64,000 nt of DNA from Hymenopellis radicata (GCA_015501595.1 JADNRX010000228.1:1-64000); one strand, 5' to 3'. Shown: positions 47,011 to 58,010, counted from the first letter of the stretch. A program made the numbers and translations. The notes: generated from the letters alone by a model not told the origin.

Positions 47011-48483
47011 ATGGCTGCGACGAGCGAGCAATGGGTCCCCGAGGGCAAACACAACGTCCAGATAGGCTCCTCGATGACGAGGATGATGCAGATTCGGCGT
47101 AACGAGGTGCCCAACAAGAAATTCCCGCCGCGCGACTTCTATTCTATGCGCTGTGAGTTGTCCTCCAAGTCTCGCTTATGACCTCGTTGCCTTACATGGC
47201 TTTGTATAGACAACTTCAAGCCCTCTTCTGTTAATGCGAACGATAATGGCAAGATCACATACAAGCAGCCGCAGGGCGACAAGACGCCGGTCGTCGCTGA
47301 GCATCCGAGTACCCAGGTGCGACCGCAATTCCCGCCGTCATCGCACTTGCTGACGCGGCGCCCAGCCTGGCGAAGTCCACATCTTCAATGGCTCTGCATC
47401 TGCAGCCAAGGATATGCTATGTGTCCTCGTGTACGATCAGACGACAGGAGTACGTATAATATAATATGCCTGCCGCCACACTAAATCAACTCAGATATAC
47501 ACTCTCGAGAAAATGGACACTGTTGTAACGCTCGAGTATACGGAGAAGAAACAGATGGCCATGTCACCCGTAGGCATTTATTCGCTTACCATTTGCGCTT
47601 TAACTAACGTTGAACAGCCACGGCGACCGCTGATACACCTCCTGTCAATAGCAAAGGCAAAGCAAAATCCTTTGATGAGGATTTCGAAGAGATTTTACCG
47701 GAAAGCCTGCTATCGTCACGTAAAGCGCTTCAGGATGAGGAGGAAGGTCAATTCGTATCATCTCCACCTCCACCTCCGCCGCCAGTTCGTGATCCTTCTC
47801 CACCTCCAAAGCCCAAGAAAGCCCCGCTAAAGTCGAAAGCGCCTCCAAAACCCAAGCCAGAGCCGAAGGCCAAGGCAGAACCGAAACCGAAACCAGAACC
47901 CAAACCCAAACCCAAACCTGTCGAAACTAAGGCGAAACCTAACCTTAAACGTCCACCAAATGTAGACGTTGAAGAGTTTGACATGGGTAGACCGCCAGTA
48001 AAGAAAGCCAAACCTGCGCCTCCAAGACCCTCTTTGGTTGCTAAACCACCGCCGCCTCCCCCTCGTGAGCCTGCCAAGCTCGAACTACCAGGGAGTTCGT
48101 CATCGTATGCGCAACCTCTGCCTCTTCCGGCTCCGGTGGCGCCATCTATACAAGAATCCGATGACGAAGAGGAAGACGGCGACGAATGGGACGAGGTCGA
48201 AGCACTGGGTTCAGGTGGGCCACAGGACATTGAAGAGGATTTCCTCAGCAAAATGCTGGAGGAGGCGCCGGAGGAGGAACTGGATCAGGAGCATGAACAA
48301 GAACAAGAGCAGGAACAAGAGCAGGAGCAGGAGCAGGACGAAGAGGAGGACTTTCTGTTGGAAGGCCTGGAAGAGGAGCCGGCATCGGAGAGCCTGGTGC
48401 CCATGTCGCTTAATCAATTCGCGGGCGGTGCGGGAGAGTTTGATGATTATTCCTCTAGTGGGAGTGATAGCGACGATGACTGA
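47011..48483 (+). CDS. RNA polymerase II transcription elongation factor EAF-like
   Basis: The start MAATSEQWVPEGKHNVQIGS leads into the EAF N-terminal domain: FPPRDFYSMR, DNFKPSSVNANDNGKITYK, the GEVHIFNGSASAAKDMLCVL VYDQ-type strand pair and TGIYTLEKMDTVVTLEYTEK. This order (R-Y-x-FKP-S, F-x-G, C-x-L-x-D, LE-x-[LM]) is that of ELL-associated factors. After it comes a long Pro/Lys-rich, then Asp/Glu-rich disordered region with an E/Q repeat (48290-48345) and an acidic end GEFDDYSSSGSDSDDD, as in EAF transactivation tails. EAF binds ELL and stimulates Pol II elongation in the nucleus. Four exons with short introns join cleanly. Confidence 0.82.
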
Positions 48484-48610
48484 TTGGACTCGAATTGTAC
48501 TAATACCTGTTATTTTGTTGAATTGCTATCGATGTGTCGAGTTCCATACAATGATTCTGTAGTTTACTGCCTATCAAGGCGACACTGTTGCGGCTCGTCC
48601 ATGACTTTGG

Positions 48611-48995
48611 TCAAAGGTCGGACAGGATTTTCCCGTTGCATCCTGCGCCTAACAGGTTTTCACTGGGGTACAGGTTGCGAGCGCATTGGTCCCATATTAT
48701 CTTGTTTTTCTCGTCTGTAAAATGTTCATAATCGCGGAATTCGCTTGTGTCTTGGTAAAACGTGAAGAAGATATAGCGCGTTCCACGACGTACCGACGAA
48801 TAAACCAGTGCGAGAGTGTTTATAGGGAGGCCCAGATCTAACGATCTTCGTGACGGATTCAAGAAGCTCCATGCGAAAAGGCCTTAGATTGCGACAGCCT
48901 ACTTTGGGGTCTTTTTCTTTGAGAATGCTCTTCGTCGACGAGAGATACCTTAATTTGAGTGTCCCGCTGGTGACATGTCGACAGAAATTGAACAT
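48611..48995 (-). CDS. small possibly mitochondrial protein, unknown
   Basis: The start MFNFCRHVTSGTLKLRYLSS at 48995 is Arg/Ser-rich and lacks acidic residues, like a mitochondrial presequence. The first exon continues RMELLESVTKIVRSGPPYKH, SRTGLFV. A clean intron (GTACGT..TTACAG) joins it to DEKNKIIWDQCARNLYPSEN, LLGAGCNGKILSDL with a TGA at 48611. The product is about 103 residues. The good splice sites and the position between EAF and the next divergent gene support a real gene. I do not recognise the family. Confidence 0.45.
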
Positions 48996-49058
48996 GGTTG
49001 ACGAGAAAGACGCATCCGGCAGATTCCGGCAATCACACAACACTTGCCTCTGCCCATC

Positions 49059-49674
49059 ATGGCGGAACCCTTCGCGTCTGGATCAGGCTACGGTTCCATC
49101 GCGCCGACGTTCCCCCATGTCAACAACGTCTTCGCCGATCCTATGCAGCTAGAGCCGCCTTCGGCTGATGTGACTGTCTTTAAGCAAAACATTCGCCTTA
49201 TTTCTGAGCAGGTGCTCCACCTGCAGAACGTCGCAAGGAGCGCCCTAGATGGAATGTTAGTTACTCTTGCTCTGCCCTTTTTTTATTTCACCCCCATTCT
49301 CACTGTGGATGCTGAGGGCAGACAAAACGCGTACCACCCAGGCAGCAATCCCGTTCAGACCGAATGTAACTAAACTGTCGAACGTGGACTCGGCGACATT
49401 GCTAAAAAGAGGCTTTCATTCTGCAGCCGACATCGCTACCCTCAAGCAGAATCTCGAGATGCTGTCTGAGCTGATGCGCCAGACTGGCGTGGGCGCGTTG
49501 CCTGTGCTGTCGATCGAGAACCCGCCTCCGACGGAAGAGCAGATAATGTCCGACGTGACAAAGTCGGTGGAGGTTTTGTATGCGCGTTTGCAAAGAAATC
49601 AGGAAAGTGCGGGTGTCGTTGCCAAGCTGATGTCGGACGCGACTGGGGCTGCAAGGAAAGGCCCCAGCAAATGA
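49059..49674 (+). CDS. small helical protein, unknown (possible nuclear complex subunit)
   Basis: Three exons start at MAEPFASGSGYGSIAPTFPH. Exon 1 contains DVTVFKQNIRLISEQVLHLQ. After an intron comes IQNAYHPGSNPVQTE, and after another SDIATLKQNLEMLSELMRQT, GVGALPVLSI, PPTEEQIMSDVTKSVEVLYA and a Lys-rich end. Repeated LKQ-type amphipathic helices suggest a coiled-coil subunit, and the pattern reminds me of small Mediator subunits, but I could not place it in a named one. Both introns have GT..AG ends and keep frame, so the gene itself is well supported. Confidence 0.65.
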
Positions 49675-49818
49675 TGTACGTAGGATGAATCTCGACGGTG
49701 TACATATGTTGGTGGATGTCAATATGTCCCTTGTATTCGTTTCAATGGGTTGTTCAATGAGCTGCGTCATCCCATCCTTTTGATCTTGTGGCGGTGAACT
49801 TTTCTTCCTCCCTCCCCG

Positions 49819-50392
49819 ATGACTTATCGTTTAAAAGCCAAATGGACGCTCGGAGGACCCTTCGTAAGTGCGCAAATTCCTCAAAGGGTTGACGCTCAAC
49901 GACCTTCTGCAGGACGATAAATTCACACTAACAAAAGACGAAAAGCGCACTCTTAGCAGAGCTGAAAGACTCTACTTCTCTATACGGAAATCTTGTGCAG
50001 TACTACTACCAACCCCACCTGTGCATACTTTCTCGTTCGACGAATCCAAGCGGCATCAGATCTGAAAGACCCACAGACTGCGCACACTCCCAAGCCGCTG
50101 TCGGTGTCGGATCTGATACAATCTTTGATTATCATCGCGCCTGCGTAACTGCTAGCGATAGTTCTCACCTTACAACAGACACAGAGGGATCACGACCTCG
50201 GTGCTGCTCAGCGAGTGGGTCAAAAATGCAAACCGGCAATGGAGTCGCTGGAGAAGCTCCCGCCTATTTCAGAGGACCACAAGCGCTATAGAACTAGGCC
50301 CCATAATGGAGAGAAGAAACTGCCGCTTCCTGTCCGCCGCCACGTACGACAGCGTGTTTCTTTGGTCTCGTAATGTTGTAGGTCCCATGTGA
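49819..50392 (+). CDS. candidate small gene, exon structure unresolved
   Basis: Exon 1 (49819..49863) reads MTYRLKAKWTLGGPF, followed by a textbook 49-nt intron (GTAAGT..CTGCAG) and exon 2 with DDKFTLTKDEKRTLSRAERL. Beyond about 49975 several splice choices are possible. A later part with SLSVSDLIQSLIIIAPA-like coding and a final exon to about 50392 read like protein but in phases I could not join with confidence. The family is not recognised. The end coordinate is approximate. Confidence 0.35.
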
Positions 50393-50840
50393 AATTGAGC
50401 ACGTGTCATAATTGAGTGCCGCCACACATGTTGCCCTCGATTATAAGTTGTTCAACGGCGTCTTCGCACCAAGTACTACATCGTAAAATTCCTATCATTT
50501 AAGTAAGTCCGTTGATTACATTGCTTTCGCGTTTCAGCGCGTCCATGTAGCCAAGTTATGCGAACAACAGACAAAGAGTTGGTAAGGTAATACAGTATGC
50601 AATTAAATAGATAGTATAAACAACAGAGAGAGAGTGTGTGTGAGTGTGTAGCATAAGTCATAAGCATAGTAGGTATGAAAACGGAAAACATATATGGTAC
50701 AATGCGAAAATGATAGAAAGGTATCTAAAGCTCCTCCTCAGGCTCCTCCGACTCGGAAGGGAATTGGCTGTCATCGTAATGTTCAGGGAGGAGCCTCAAC
50801 CCAGGTTCACGAAGGTCTTCTTTGCGACTACAACCGACCT
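50393..50840. other. intergenic with GA/GT microsatellite
   Basis: A mixed (GA)n(GT)n run stands at about 50620-50650. Otherwise nothing supported was seen. The region lies 3' of two convergent units. Confidence 0.5.
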
Positions 50841-52534
50841 CTAATCTACCGTGGCCTCCTTCTCCAGCGGAAGAAGCGGGAAATTCAACCGGAGAACATC
50901 TATCTGCTCGCCCACGTAGGTCTCCATGCCGTTTTCGCCCCGCACAAGGTGTCGCTCCCGGCGATCGCCCAAATAGCGCATGATGCTGCGGTGCGCCTGG
51001 TCGTCGGTGTCGACCTTGAAGGAGAGCTCCTTGACGTTGGCGAGAACGATGGGAAAGTCCAAAACGTCGTCATCCTCCTTGCGATCCTTGGGGAGCATGT
51101 CCAGCTGCGGGTACAGCATGCCCATCAATAAGAAGCGGTCAGGGTTGTCAAGGCGGACCTTCCTCGCATTCTTCGAGCACTGCAGGAGCTGGAAGGGAAC
51201 GGGAAGCGACGACAACGATACGGAGCCGCTGGCCGCCATCTCCTCCGTGGCGATATACGGAGCCGGCGAGCCAAACTGGGCGCCCCGGAGCGTGAACGCT
51301 TCGAGTTGGTGGAAAGGGATCGAGGCGAGGAGGACGGTGAAGGAGTTGAGCGTGTCCCCGTAAATCTCTGACTCCTCGGCAAAGCCCAAGTCCGCAGGAG
51401 CTCTCGGGTCCAGGTTGCTAATGGAAAGGTGCGTCAGGGCGGGCATGAGGAAGTTGCTCGCAAACGCGTCAAGCTCGAGAGGCATGACATATCCCAGTCT
51501 CAACCGGGTCAATCTGGTGAGCGGAAGAGGCGGCAAAACCATTCCGTCATCTGGCTCGAGGAAGGGCAAAGCACCTGTCAAGTCAAGCGTCTCGAGTGTC
51601 GCGCTGCTCATCTCTAACACCCCGCGTAGTTGAATTACCGTTGGCCGACTCAGTAATGGCAGTTTGGAAATCATAAGGCAGGCGAGGTTCCGCGCACCGA
51701 AGCGATCCCAGTCATGGTAGGTGCCCGTTAGGTTAACACGCCAGAGGTTGGGACAAAGGAGCTCATCCGGTGTGCCAGGGAAGAAAGATGGCCTAGACCG
51801 AGGAACAGGCGCGGTCTGTTCACTGTATGTGGGGGGTCAAAGCGTGGTGAAAAACGCCTGCCAGTAGTCATACGACCTATCAACTTTGAGATCGGTGAGG
51901 TTGGGAAGTACACATCCGCGCAGGACCTTGAGGAGGATCGCGCAGTGCTTCCACATGCCGGAGGTTTCGATGTAGAGAGTGTGGATGCTATAGACGTAGG
52001 GCGTGAGGAGTGCAGCGAGCGACTTGGTCTGGTGAAATTCCCAAGACGGGCTGAGATCACGCGCATTGAGATCAATGAAAATGTGGAGGGGCTGGGTGCG
52101 CGAACGCTTGAGCATCCTTTTGATATCGGGGAATGCGTTACCGAGGACGCGGGAACTTGGGCTCCTTGCACTCCTTGCGCTTGATGATGCCGCGACCAGG
52201 GTCCTTGCGCACGATGAATGTCGCGAGCAGAAAGCCTTCGATCGATGGAGTCCTCATTGATGAAGATCTGGTTCCACAACGTCGAGTCGTTGAGCGCGAT
52301 GGCCCGCCATCGTGAACAGACTCGTGAAAACGCGATGGGGGGACCTGCTGTCGGAGCAAACGAGAAATTTGAAGATCTCGTTGAGGACATCGTTGCAGAC
52401 AATGTTCTCGATGAGAGCATCGGGACCTTGAGAAGGGCGTTTATAGGTTTCGGAACTACTTAGACTCAATAAACAAAAGACGCGAGCATTGAAGAGAGAG
52501 ACACAAACCTGTCGGTTGGAGCAAACGAGTCCAT
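50841..52534 (-). pseudogene. F-box, leucine-rich-repeat-like gene with several frame breaks
   Basis: The start MDSFAPTD at 52534, a short intron, then the F-box QGPDALIENIVCNDVLNEIF, KFLVCSDSRSP. The F-box continues only after a one-base slip at a six-C run (about 52336): IAFSRVCSRWRAIALNDSTL, WNQIFINEDSI. Next, ATCGATCG at about 52245-52252 looks like a four-base duplication before EGFLLATFIVRKDPG, and another slip occurs near 52140 before NAFPDIKRMLKRSRTQPLHI. The last 277 codons (50841-51674) are open: LRGVLEMSSATLETLDLTGA, LTRLRLGYVMPLELDAFASN. This arrangement is that of agaric F-box/LRR proteins, which recruit substrates to SCF ubiquitin ligases. With at least three breaks it is probably inactive, unless the consensus is poor here. 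Confidence 0.65.
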
Positions 52535-53303
52535 AATGACAGAGCGGGAATGGGTTGGGAGAGCTGGTAGATAGCAGTGACGAACGCGGAAGATATTTGT
52601 GTAGTGGGGTAAGGTCCAACTCGAGGTGCACATTATATAGGCAGCCAGCGTTCATGGCCAACCCTGACGCGTCCTGGTCCACTGGCTTTCCCGAAGCGTT
52701 GAACAATGGCATTGCCTTGAATGCGTCGAACAAACGCGATGTCCACATTTGACGCGTGAATTTGATTTTCAGAACACCCATTTGGTAATAGGAGAGCACA
52801 ATAGACTCCGGAGCAAACTGTGGACTCTTGAGAACGGTGGCTCTCCGAGTCGAGATGTGTAATCAATCATAATTTATCAGCTTGATCTTGTGTAGACCGC
52901 TCGAGGATAGAAGTCGCTTACTGTCCCGAATATGTCCGCACTGAAAGTAGTGTGGCGCGATCTCTTTGGAAGAATGAGCTCAGGGTTCAGATGGCCTTGT
53001 TTGGCACTTGTTTGGTCTGCCAGTCACGGTCTGGTCACGGTGACAGTGAGTTGGCCCTCGCCGAACTCCCCGATCGATCGTGAGTGGCGGCATTTCCTTG
53101 TTGAAGTTGTAGGGAAATAAAGACGTGATTAATCACTGCAGAGAGCCACACTCTTTTTTACGTTGCGAATGCGCATTTACCAGTAATAAGCTGACATTAC
53201 TTATGCGAGAAGTATGTATAGAGTCTGTTACCAGATATCTAAAGGATATCATGTACTATATGTAGCAAACACACATGGTTAGCATCGTGAACTCAATAAA
53301 AAT
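52535..53303. other. intergenic region
   Basis: This 769-bp region, between the start of the F-box gene and the stop of the hydrolase gene, has no supported coding segment, repeat or RNA. Confidence 0.45.
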
Positions 53304-54932
53304 CTACTCAACAGGGCCGCTGGAAAGTCTGTCGATAATCTCCAAAAGCCTACTCCTAGTCCTTTTCCGGTCAAAGATGGTCGCATGGTCCGCGCTAGGG
53401 TAATACAGGACCTCTAACATCGAGCTCTCACTGATCCAGCGATGCGACTCGTCATCCGCCTCCTCTCCAGTCAGATACGTCCACACGTGCTTTGCCGGAA
53501 CAATCTGATCTTCGCCGAAAGCACCACCCCAACCGTCTCTCCCTCAAGGTCTTCCTTGAAAAGCACATTCTCCATCCAAAAGAAGTGTCTCCCCAAAGTT
53601 CTCCCTACATCAGCATCACGGCTGGCAAAAAACCACACAGCCATTCGTTGGCACTGCTCGGTGTCCGGTAGAGAAAAAATTGAATGTGATGTCAGGGAAA
53701 TATAAGGGAAGGGAATGGGATCGACGAAGCAGTAGGCGGTGATCTTCGTTGGCAAGGGTGGCAACTTTTCACGACGAGCGAGTTGTTGGGAGCGCATGAT
53801 GTGCCCAGCAACGACGGTGCCATAGGAATGAGAAATCAAGATAGCTTCAGAGATGTTCAGAGAAGAGGTGATCGTGTAGAACGTGTCTAACATAACCGGT
53901 CGAGGAAGGACCGGCATGGAAGTCATTCGTGTACTGACGGGAAGGATCTCTATGAGCAGGATTCCCACCTCTGGATCAAGCTCGCGCATGAAGGGTATGT
54001 ATGGGAAAAGCCCTATCTATAGACAGCATTAGAATAAGCACACGACGGGTAAAATCGACGACTTACACCAATCCCGTGAATGAATATTATTGGTTTCTTA
54101 GTCGTTGAACGATGCGGCCGGAACCAGTACGGGACCTCTGGTGTGACCGACTTGCGCGACAGAATGGTCCAAGGACGCGAAGGAAACTCTTGGAACCAAC
54201 GAGTTGGCGCGTAATGTTTGAGCCCAGTGACAGCAAAATTGCAAGCTGTGAACATATCCAGGAACCCGACGATCTATTGCACGGCCATTAGATTGCAATT
54301 GGGACACGGTAAAATGAGACGCACAATGTACCATATGAGTGGCCTATGGAGTGTCACGACGGGGTCGAAGCTAAGTCTCATGCTCTTGACTTCATTGTTG
54401 CGACCAGGAGGAAATGAATGGCCAACAACTTTCTCGAGTGCTTCAACATAAGAGTTGATCTCGTCGCTCCACTCGACAAGCTCTTCCTTCTCGACATCCT
54501 CTGCTTTGACTTCAAAGAACGCCCACAAGAGCCAGTCAATGACATTCTCTCGTTTGATTGCAGAACTGTCACTAGAGAGAAACCATTGTGGGAGATTCGC
54601 TGGGTTCTGGGTGCAATTCAAGAACATGCGCTCGCGCTCTTCCTTCGTAAGACGCTCCGGCGCGTGTAAAGGAGGCTAAATATATAGTCAATAGGGGGTA
54701 TGGAAGACGCGAAAAGGAGTATTACGCGTATAATCTTTGACTGCCGCGGGAGATAACCGAATAGATAAAAAAGCGCCTCCGGAACAGCAAGGAGGATATC
54801 CATGGAGAGAACAAGAAGTTGCGCAATATTATGCAGGCGAAGATGTAGGCGAAAACTGGCCGGAGCGATGGCTCGCAAAAGGCCTATGGCGATGTGGATT
54901 CCGATGTAAGCGGGAATGCTTTTCCCAATCAT
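53304..54932 (-). CDS. alpha/beta hydrolase with N-terminal membrane anchor
   Basis: The start MIGKSIPAYIGIHIAIGLLR at 54932 is chosen because it opens with a membrane-inserting helix; a second hydrophobic stretch SMDILLAVPEALFYLFGYLP follows. Then PERLTKEERERMFLNCTQNP, WFLSSDSSAIKRENVIDWLL and the fold core: PIIFIHGIG (oxyanion strand), ILISHSYGTVVAGHIMRSQQ (nucleophile Ser in S-H-S-Y-G, an unusual first residue instead of Gly) and YCFVDPIPFPYI. The C-terminal part has Asp/Glu near FKEDLEGETVG and the His in YYPSADHATIFDRKR. It ends SSGPVE at 53304. This looks like a fungal membrane-bound AB-hydrolase of unknown substrate. Several short introns keep frame. Confidence 0.78.
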
Positions 54933-55236
54933 TATTCTAGTTGGAGTTGCGTGTCGGGCAGGGGTGACGCCGCTAAATAGTGCTGCTGTGATGTCGAGCC
55001 CGCTCAAGAAGAGGAAGCGGATCTTGGAACTTACACGACTTTTCCACGCGAGCGCCTCTTTCCATGACGTGCCGTTCTTCGTGCCGGTCAGTCTTCGCGT
55101 CACCTCATGTCAGTCATGACGACCGCGATTTTGCATATTATTGTCTAGGGTTAGGGCTTCCTGTTACAGACGCGCGCTCGGTCCGCGTCGAACCTTGACG
55201 CGTCGTTACTCGTTACCCCCCATCACCTCCTCGACT
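54933..55236. other. intergenic region between divergent hydrolase and UBC7 genes
   Basis: These 304 bp separate two divergent starts. The minus-strand frame stays open into this region (to 55103), so a longer hydrolase N-terminus cannot be ruled out. No other feature was seen. Confidence 0.4.
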
Positions 55237-56121
55237 ATGACTGGCAGAGGATCGAATAGTGCAACTGCTCTGCGCAGACTGATGACGGAGTACAAGCAGC
55301 TCACAGCTGGAGGTAGCATAGGATGGATAAAGCAGTAGTGACTGTCGTCTGACTTGATCGTTTCTTAGGCTCACCAGATGAATGTTTACGGCCGGTATGA
55401 CGACTCTAGCTTGTGCTTCCCTCCCCTGATATTCATACCCCTTTCTAAGGTCCCATTTCTGAGTCAGGCGCGTATGGAACGTTCAGCAGGTAACATCGAA
55501 TTAACATCTGTCTTTGAAAGATTTCTTCACCTGGGAAGCCTTGATCTGTGGCCCGAAAGACACGCCGTTTGTACGCTTCACGGTCCCCAAATCTGTCACA
55601 AATTCACAGCCCGTCCGCAGGAAGGGGGTGTATTCCCCGCCAAGTTGACCTTTGTAAGTCCATTCGCACATTGCCGTCCGAGTCTAACTATGTCACCAGC
55701 CGTCCGACTACCCACTATCACCATTCAAGATGAAATTCGAACCACCGTTGTTCCACCCGAACAGTACGCCGTCCTCTCAATTGTCAATGCGACCCAATTA
55801 CTGACGCTTGCTATAGTCTATGCAGACGGAAATGTCTGCATCTCAATCCTGCACACCCCCGGGGATGACCCCACCATGTACGAACAGGCGTCTGAACGAT
55901 GGAGCCCCGTGCAAAGTGTCGAGAAGGTCATCCTCAGCGTCATTTCCATGCTCGCAGGTGCGTGATTAGCCTCATTCGCCGAACGTTTTCCAATGAGTCT
56001 CATTTCAGAGCCTAACCTCGAGAGTGGCGCGAATATTGATTGCTGTAAATTGTATCGCGATAATCGCGCCGAGTACGAGCGCATTGTGCGTGAATCAATC
56101 AGGGAACAACTAGGATTGTAA
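55237..56121 (+). CDS. UBC7: ubiquitin-conjugating enzyme E2, UBC7/UBE2G type, one frame break
   Basis: The start is [20 protein letters not shown]. Later exons give [60 protein letters not shown] (HPN and catalytic Cys near 55836). [20 protein letters not shown] follows, the acidic-loop insertion diagnostic of the UBC7/G class, and the C-terminus is [10 protein letters not shown]. Exon 2 reads SPDG-MFTAG only if one G is added at about 55380 (GATGAATG instead of GATGGAATG); the 18-nt exon 3 gives PISES. The following intron (55468-55520) begins GC. UBC7 works in ER-associated degradation with membrane E3 ligases. A sequence error in exon 2 is plausible, since everything else is conserved. 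Confidence 0.9.
55468..55520 (+). other. probable GC-AG intron in UBC7
   Basis: Exon 3 GTCCCATTTCTGAGTCAG (55450-55467) joins ATTTCTTCACC at 55521 to give PISESDFFTW, as in UBC7 proteins. The intron thus starts GCGCGT and ends GAAAG. All other introns read in this gene start GT. Confidence 0.6.
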
Positions 56122-56720
56122 TTTTATATATGGGATCACTGCTTGTAAATTCTGGAATGCCGAAATTTAGTAGAGCTGTACTAACGTTCGTGAGCGATGG
56201 GTGGTAGTACGTCCCCGTCTGAAATATCGCGGGGACGTGTCGGACTCGTCCCGGACTTCAGTGTTGTCGAATAACTTCGTGTTATCATAGGAATAGCGTC
56301 CATAGTACAAGTAGGCTAAAAAGGGTACTCCAACATCATCTTGTTCAGCGTCTCAATAGTCTCTTTCCTATATGTATCCTGGGTGATGTTCTGCGGGACT
56401 GCGCCATCATTCAAAGACAGCATCTGAGGTGACTCCGAGGTCCACTTCGGCCAGTTAATCCCGGTGTCACCGTTAGGATCCAGGTGGGCAACGAAACGGA
56501 TGACATAGTCCTGGAGGTCCCCACCGTCCTCAACATAGACATTCGTTCTTACATCGCTGTCATGAAAAGCGCCTAGGACAGGGAAATCTTTGTTACGCTT
56601 CCATGCTAGGATTCCGAGGCGGGTCAGCGAGATATAAGGATGATTTCGGAGACACGCACAGTATGTATATATGTCCTGCTTGCCGGATATCGCACTAAGG
56701 AAGAATCGGCGCAACGAGCC
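56120..56720 (-). pseudogene. inverted partial copy of the lipase 3' end
   Basis: Minus-strand coding RRFFLSAISGKQDIYTY, an intron, LAWKRNKDFPVLGAFHDSDV, RTNVYVEDGGDLQDYVIRFV, AHLDPNGDTGINWPKWTSES and IETLNKMMLEYPF matches the lipase C-terminus at 43980-44373 almost residue for residue. The match continues into the 3' flank as far as TATATAAATT (44597), which abuts the UBC7 stop codon here. Upstream of the Arg-Arg the homology stops abruptly (MYAVGSL instead of IALQGP), so only the last two exons were copied. The copy has no promoter, no nucleophile Ser and no start of its own. Confidence 0.88.
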
Positions 56721-56774
56721 GACCGCATACATATAGGCCAGTCACCATGCTGCTTTACATTGAAACATCAATGA

Positions 56775-57489
56775 ATGACTTCATTTACTAGGGGACACCG
56801 TCGAGAATCCTATGTAGTCTCTGACCTACCGGAGCTGGTCGAGTTCCGTGCACGCCAGCGCACATTCCACGGAGCATACAGCCGCACCGCACTGGGGAAT
56901 CTAGGCTACTCGTTGACCATTCTTCGCCTATTTGACCGCAGATTCTACAAAAGTCTGTCTTCTCGTTTCATCATAACCTCCGCTCCGTCATTTACTACTT
57001 GTACACTTTCAAGTTGGTCTGCTATTTGCTATTCTATCGGGCTTGCTATTCCTGCTTGCGTTCATTCGCTCGCGCCATTCGCACCATGACTTTGCCGACC
57101 AGCTTGAAGATGCTAGCTCTCCGCCAGCGACAGATGCATTACCAGAGCCAGAGCCTGGACAGAACGCGTCCAGTAATGAGGAAGAAGGTGGAGGGGAGGA
57201 CAGTGATGAAGGCACTAGGCAAGGTGACGCTGAAGAACAAGAAGGGGTTGAGGGCCGACCCAACGAAAGCAGTGAAGCAGCAGATGAACCTCATCCTGAG
57301 TGGGTGAAGTCGCATCGGAATGTCTTCAAACGACCACGCCAATATAACAACATCATCAGCACAGCTGGACAAGAGAATACACGCGTATTTGGGCGTCCTT
57401 TCATCACAGCTGGATGGATAGTTGTCGGCGTCACTGGCGTTGTTGCTGCGGTGGAGATTGGGCTTCTGGTTCTTATATTCAAGGTATAA
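56775..57489 (+). CDS. DUF202/YidH-like membrane protein
   Basis: Two exons: MTSFTRGHRRESYVVSDLPE, LVEFRARQRTFHGAYSRTAL and GNLGYSLTILRLFDRRFYK, then a 60-nt intron and IGLLFAILSGLLFLLAFIRS. After an acidic, disordered insert of about 85 residues comes QYNNIISTAGQENTRVFGRP, FITAGWIVVGVTGVVAAVEI and GLLVLIFKV with the stop at 57489. The pattern of R-x-x-R-T-A-L-x-N-L-G helix, second helix, loop, third helix is that of DUF202 proteins. In fungi some have a role in vacuolar or plasma-membrane transport, but the activity is not established. The long acidic insert between helices 2 and 3 is unusual. Confidence 0.75.
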
Positions 57490-57654
57490 TTAATTCACAT
57501 TTGCAGGTGGAGTCGAGCAACCCTGTATACGTATGCGAAGACTTTGACTTTGACTGACCAGTCGAGTAACTTGCACACCTCGACCGCGTCCTCAGAACAT
57601 GGCCCCTTTAAAGGAAAGTTATAAATCCGTGTTCCGAAAGAGAACCGACAGAAT

Positions 57655-58010
57655 TTAGAAACGTCCTGTGAACACCAGCATGAGGGCGAAAGAGCTTCCC
57701 ACCAGGATGCCTGAAGCAGGACCAAGACCAAGGTTCGTAAAGGAGAATGGAGGGAAAATACTCGCAAGAACAGAACGCGATAGCCTATAGGGCGTCGATC
57801 GCGAGCACCGATGCAGGATATGAATTCGAAGGGTAGGCAAGTATAATGTACATCAAAACGCTCTGAAAGTTGAGGTGAATGCTCGGCAGGTTGAGGGCAG
57901 CGCCGATGACAGGAACGATTGAGTGTACGGATTCTTCGATGCAAAACGAAGGCGAGGATGTAGAGAGTAGTGCCGAACCAGCCTGGTCGTCCGGCACTTA
58001 TGGGCAAGTA
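57655..58010 (-). pseudogene. relic of an MFS transporter C-terminus
   Basis: Minus-strand coding reads ESVHSIVPVIGAALNLPSIH, LNFQSVLMYIILAYPSNSYP, ASVLAIDAL, then after a frame slip YRLSRSVLASIFPPFSFTNL, GLGPASGILVGSSFALMLVF. The S-Y-P-A-S-V-L-A, F-R-S-x-x-A-S-x-F-P-x-F and N-L-G-L-G-x-x-S elements are those of the last helices of DHA1-type MFS transporters. The frame break and absence of the rest of the gene make it a relic. A longer minus-strand open frame over the same DNA (57495-58598) is not the coding frame. Confidence 0.6.

Noticed and set aside
47748..48251. Gly/Ser-rich minus-strand open frame
   Set aside because: Antisense of the Pro-rich region of the EAF-like gene; Pro codons read backwards give Gly.
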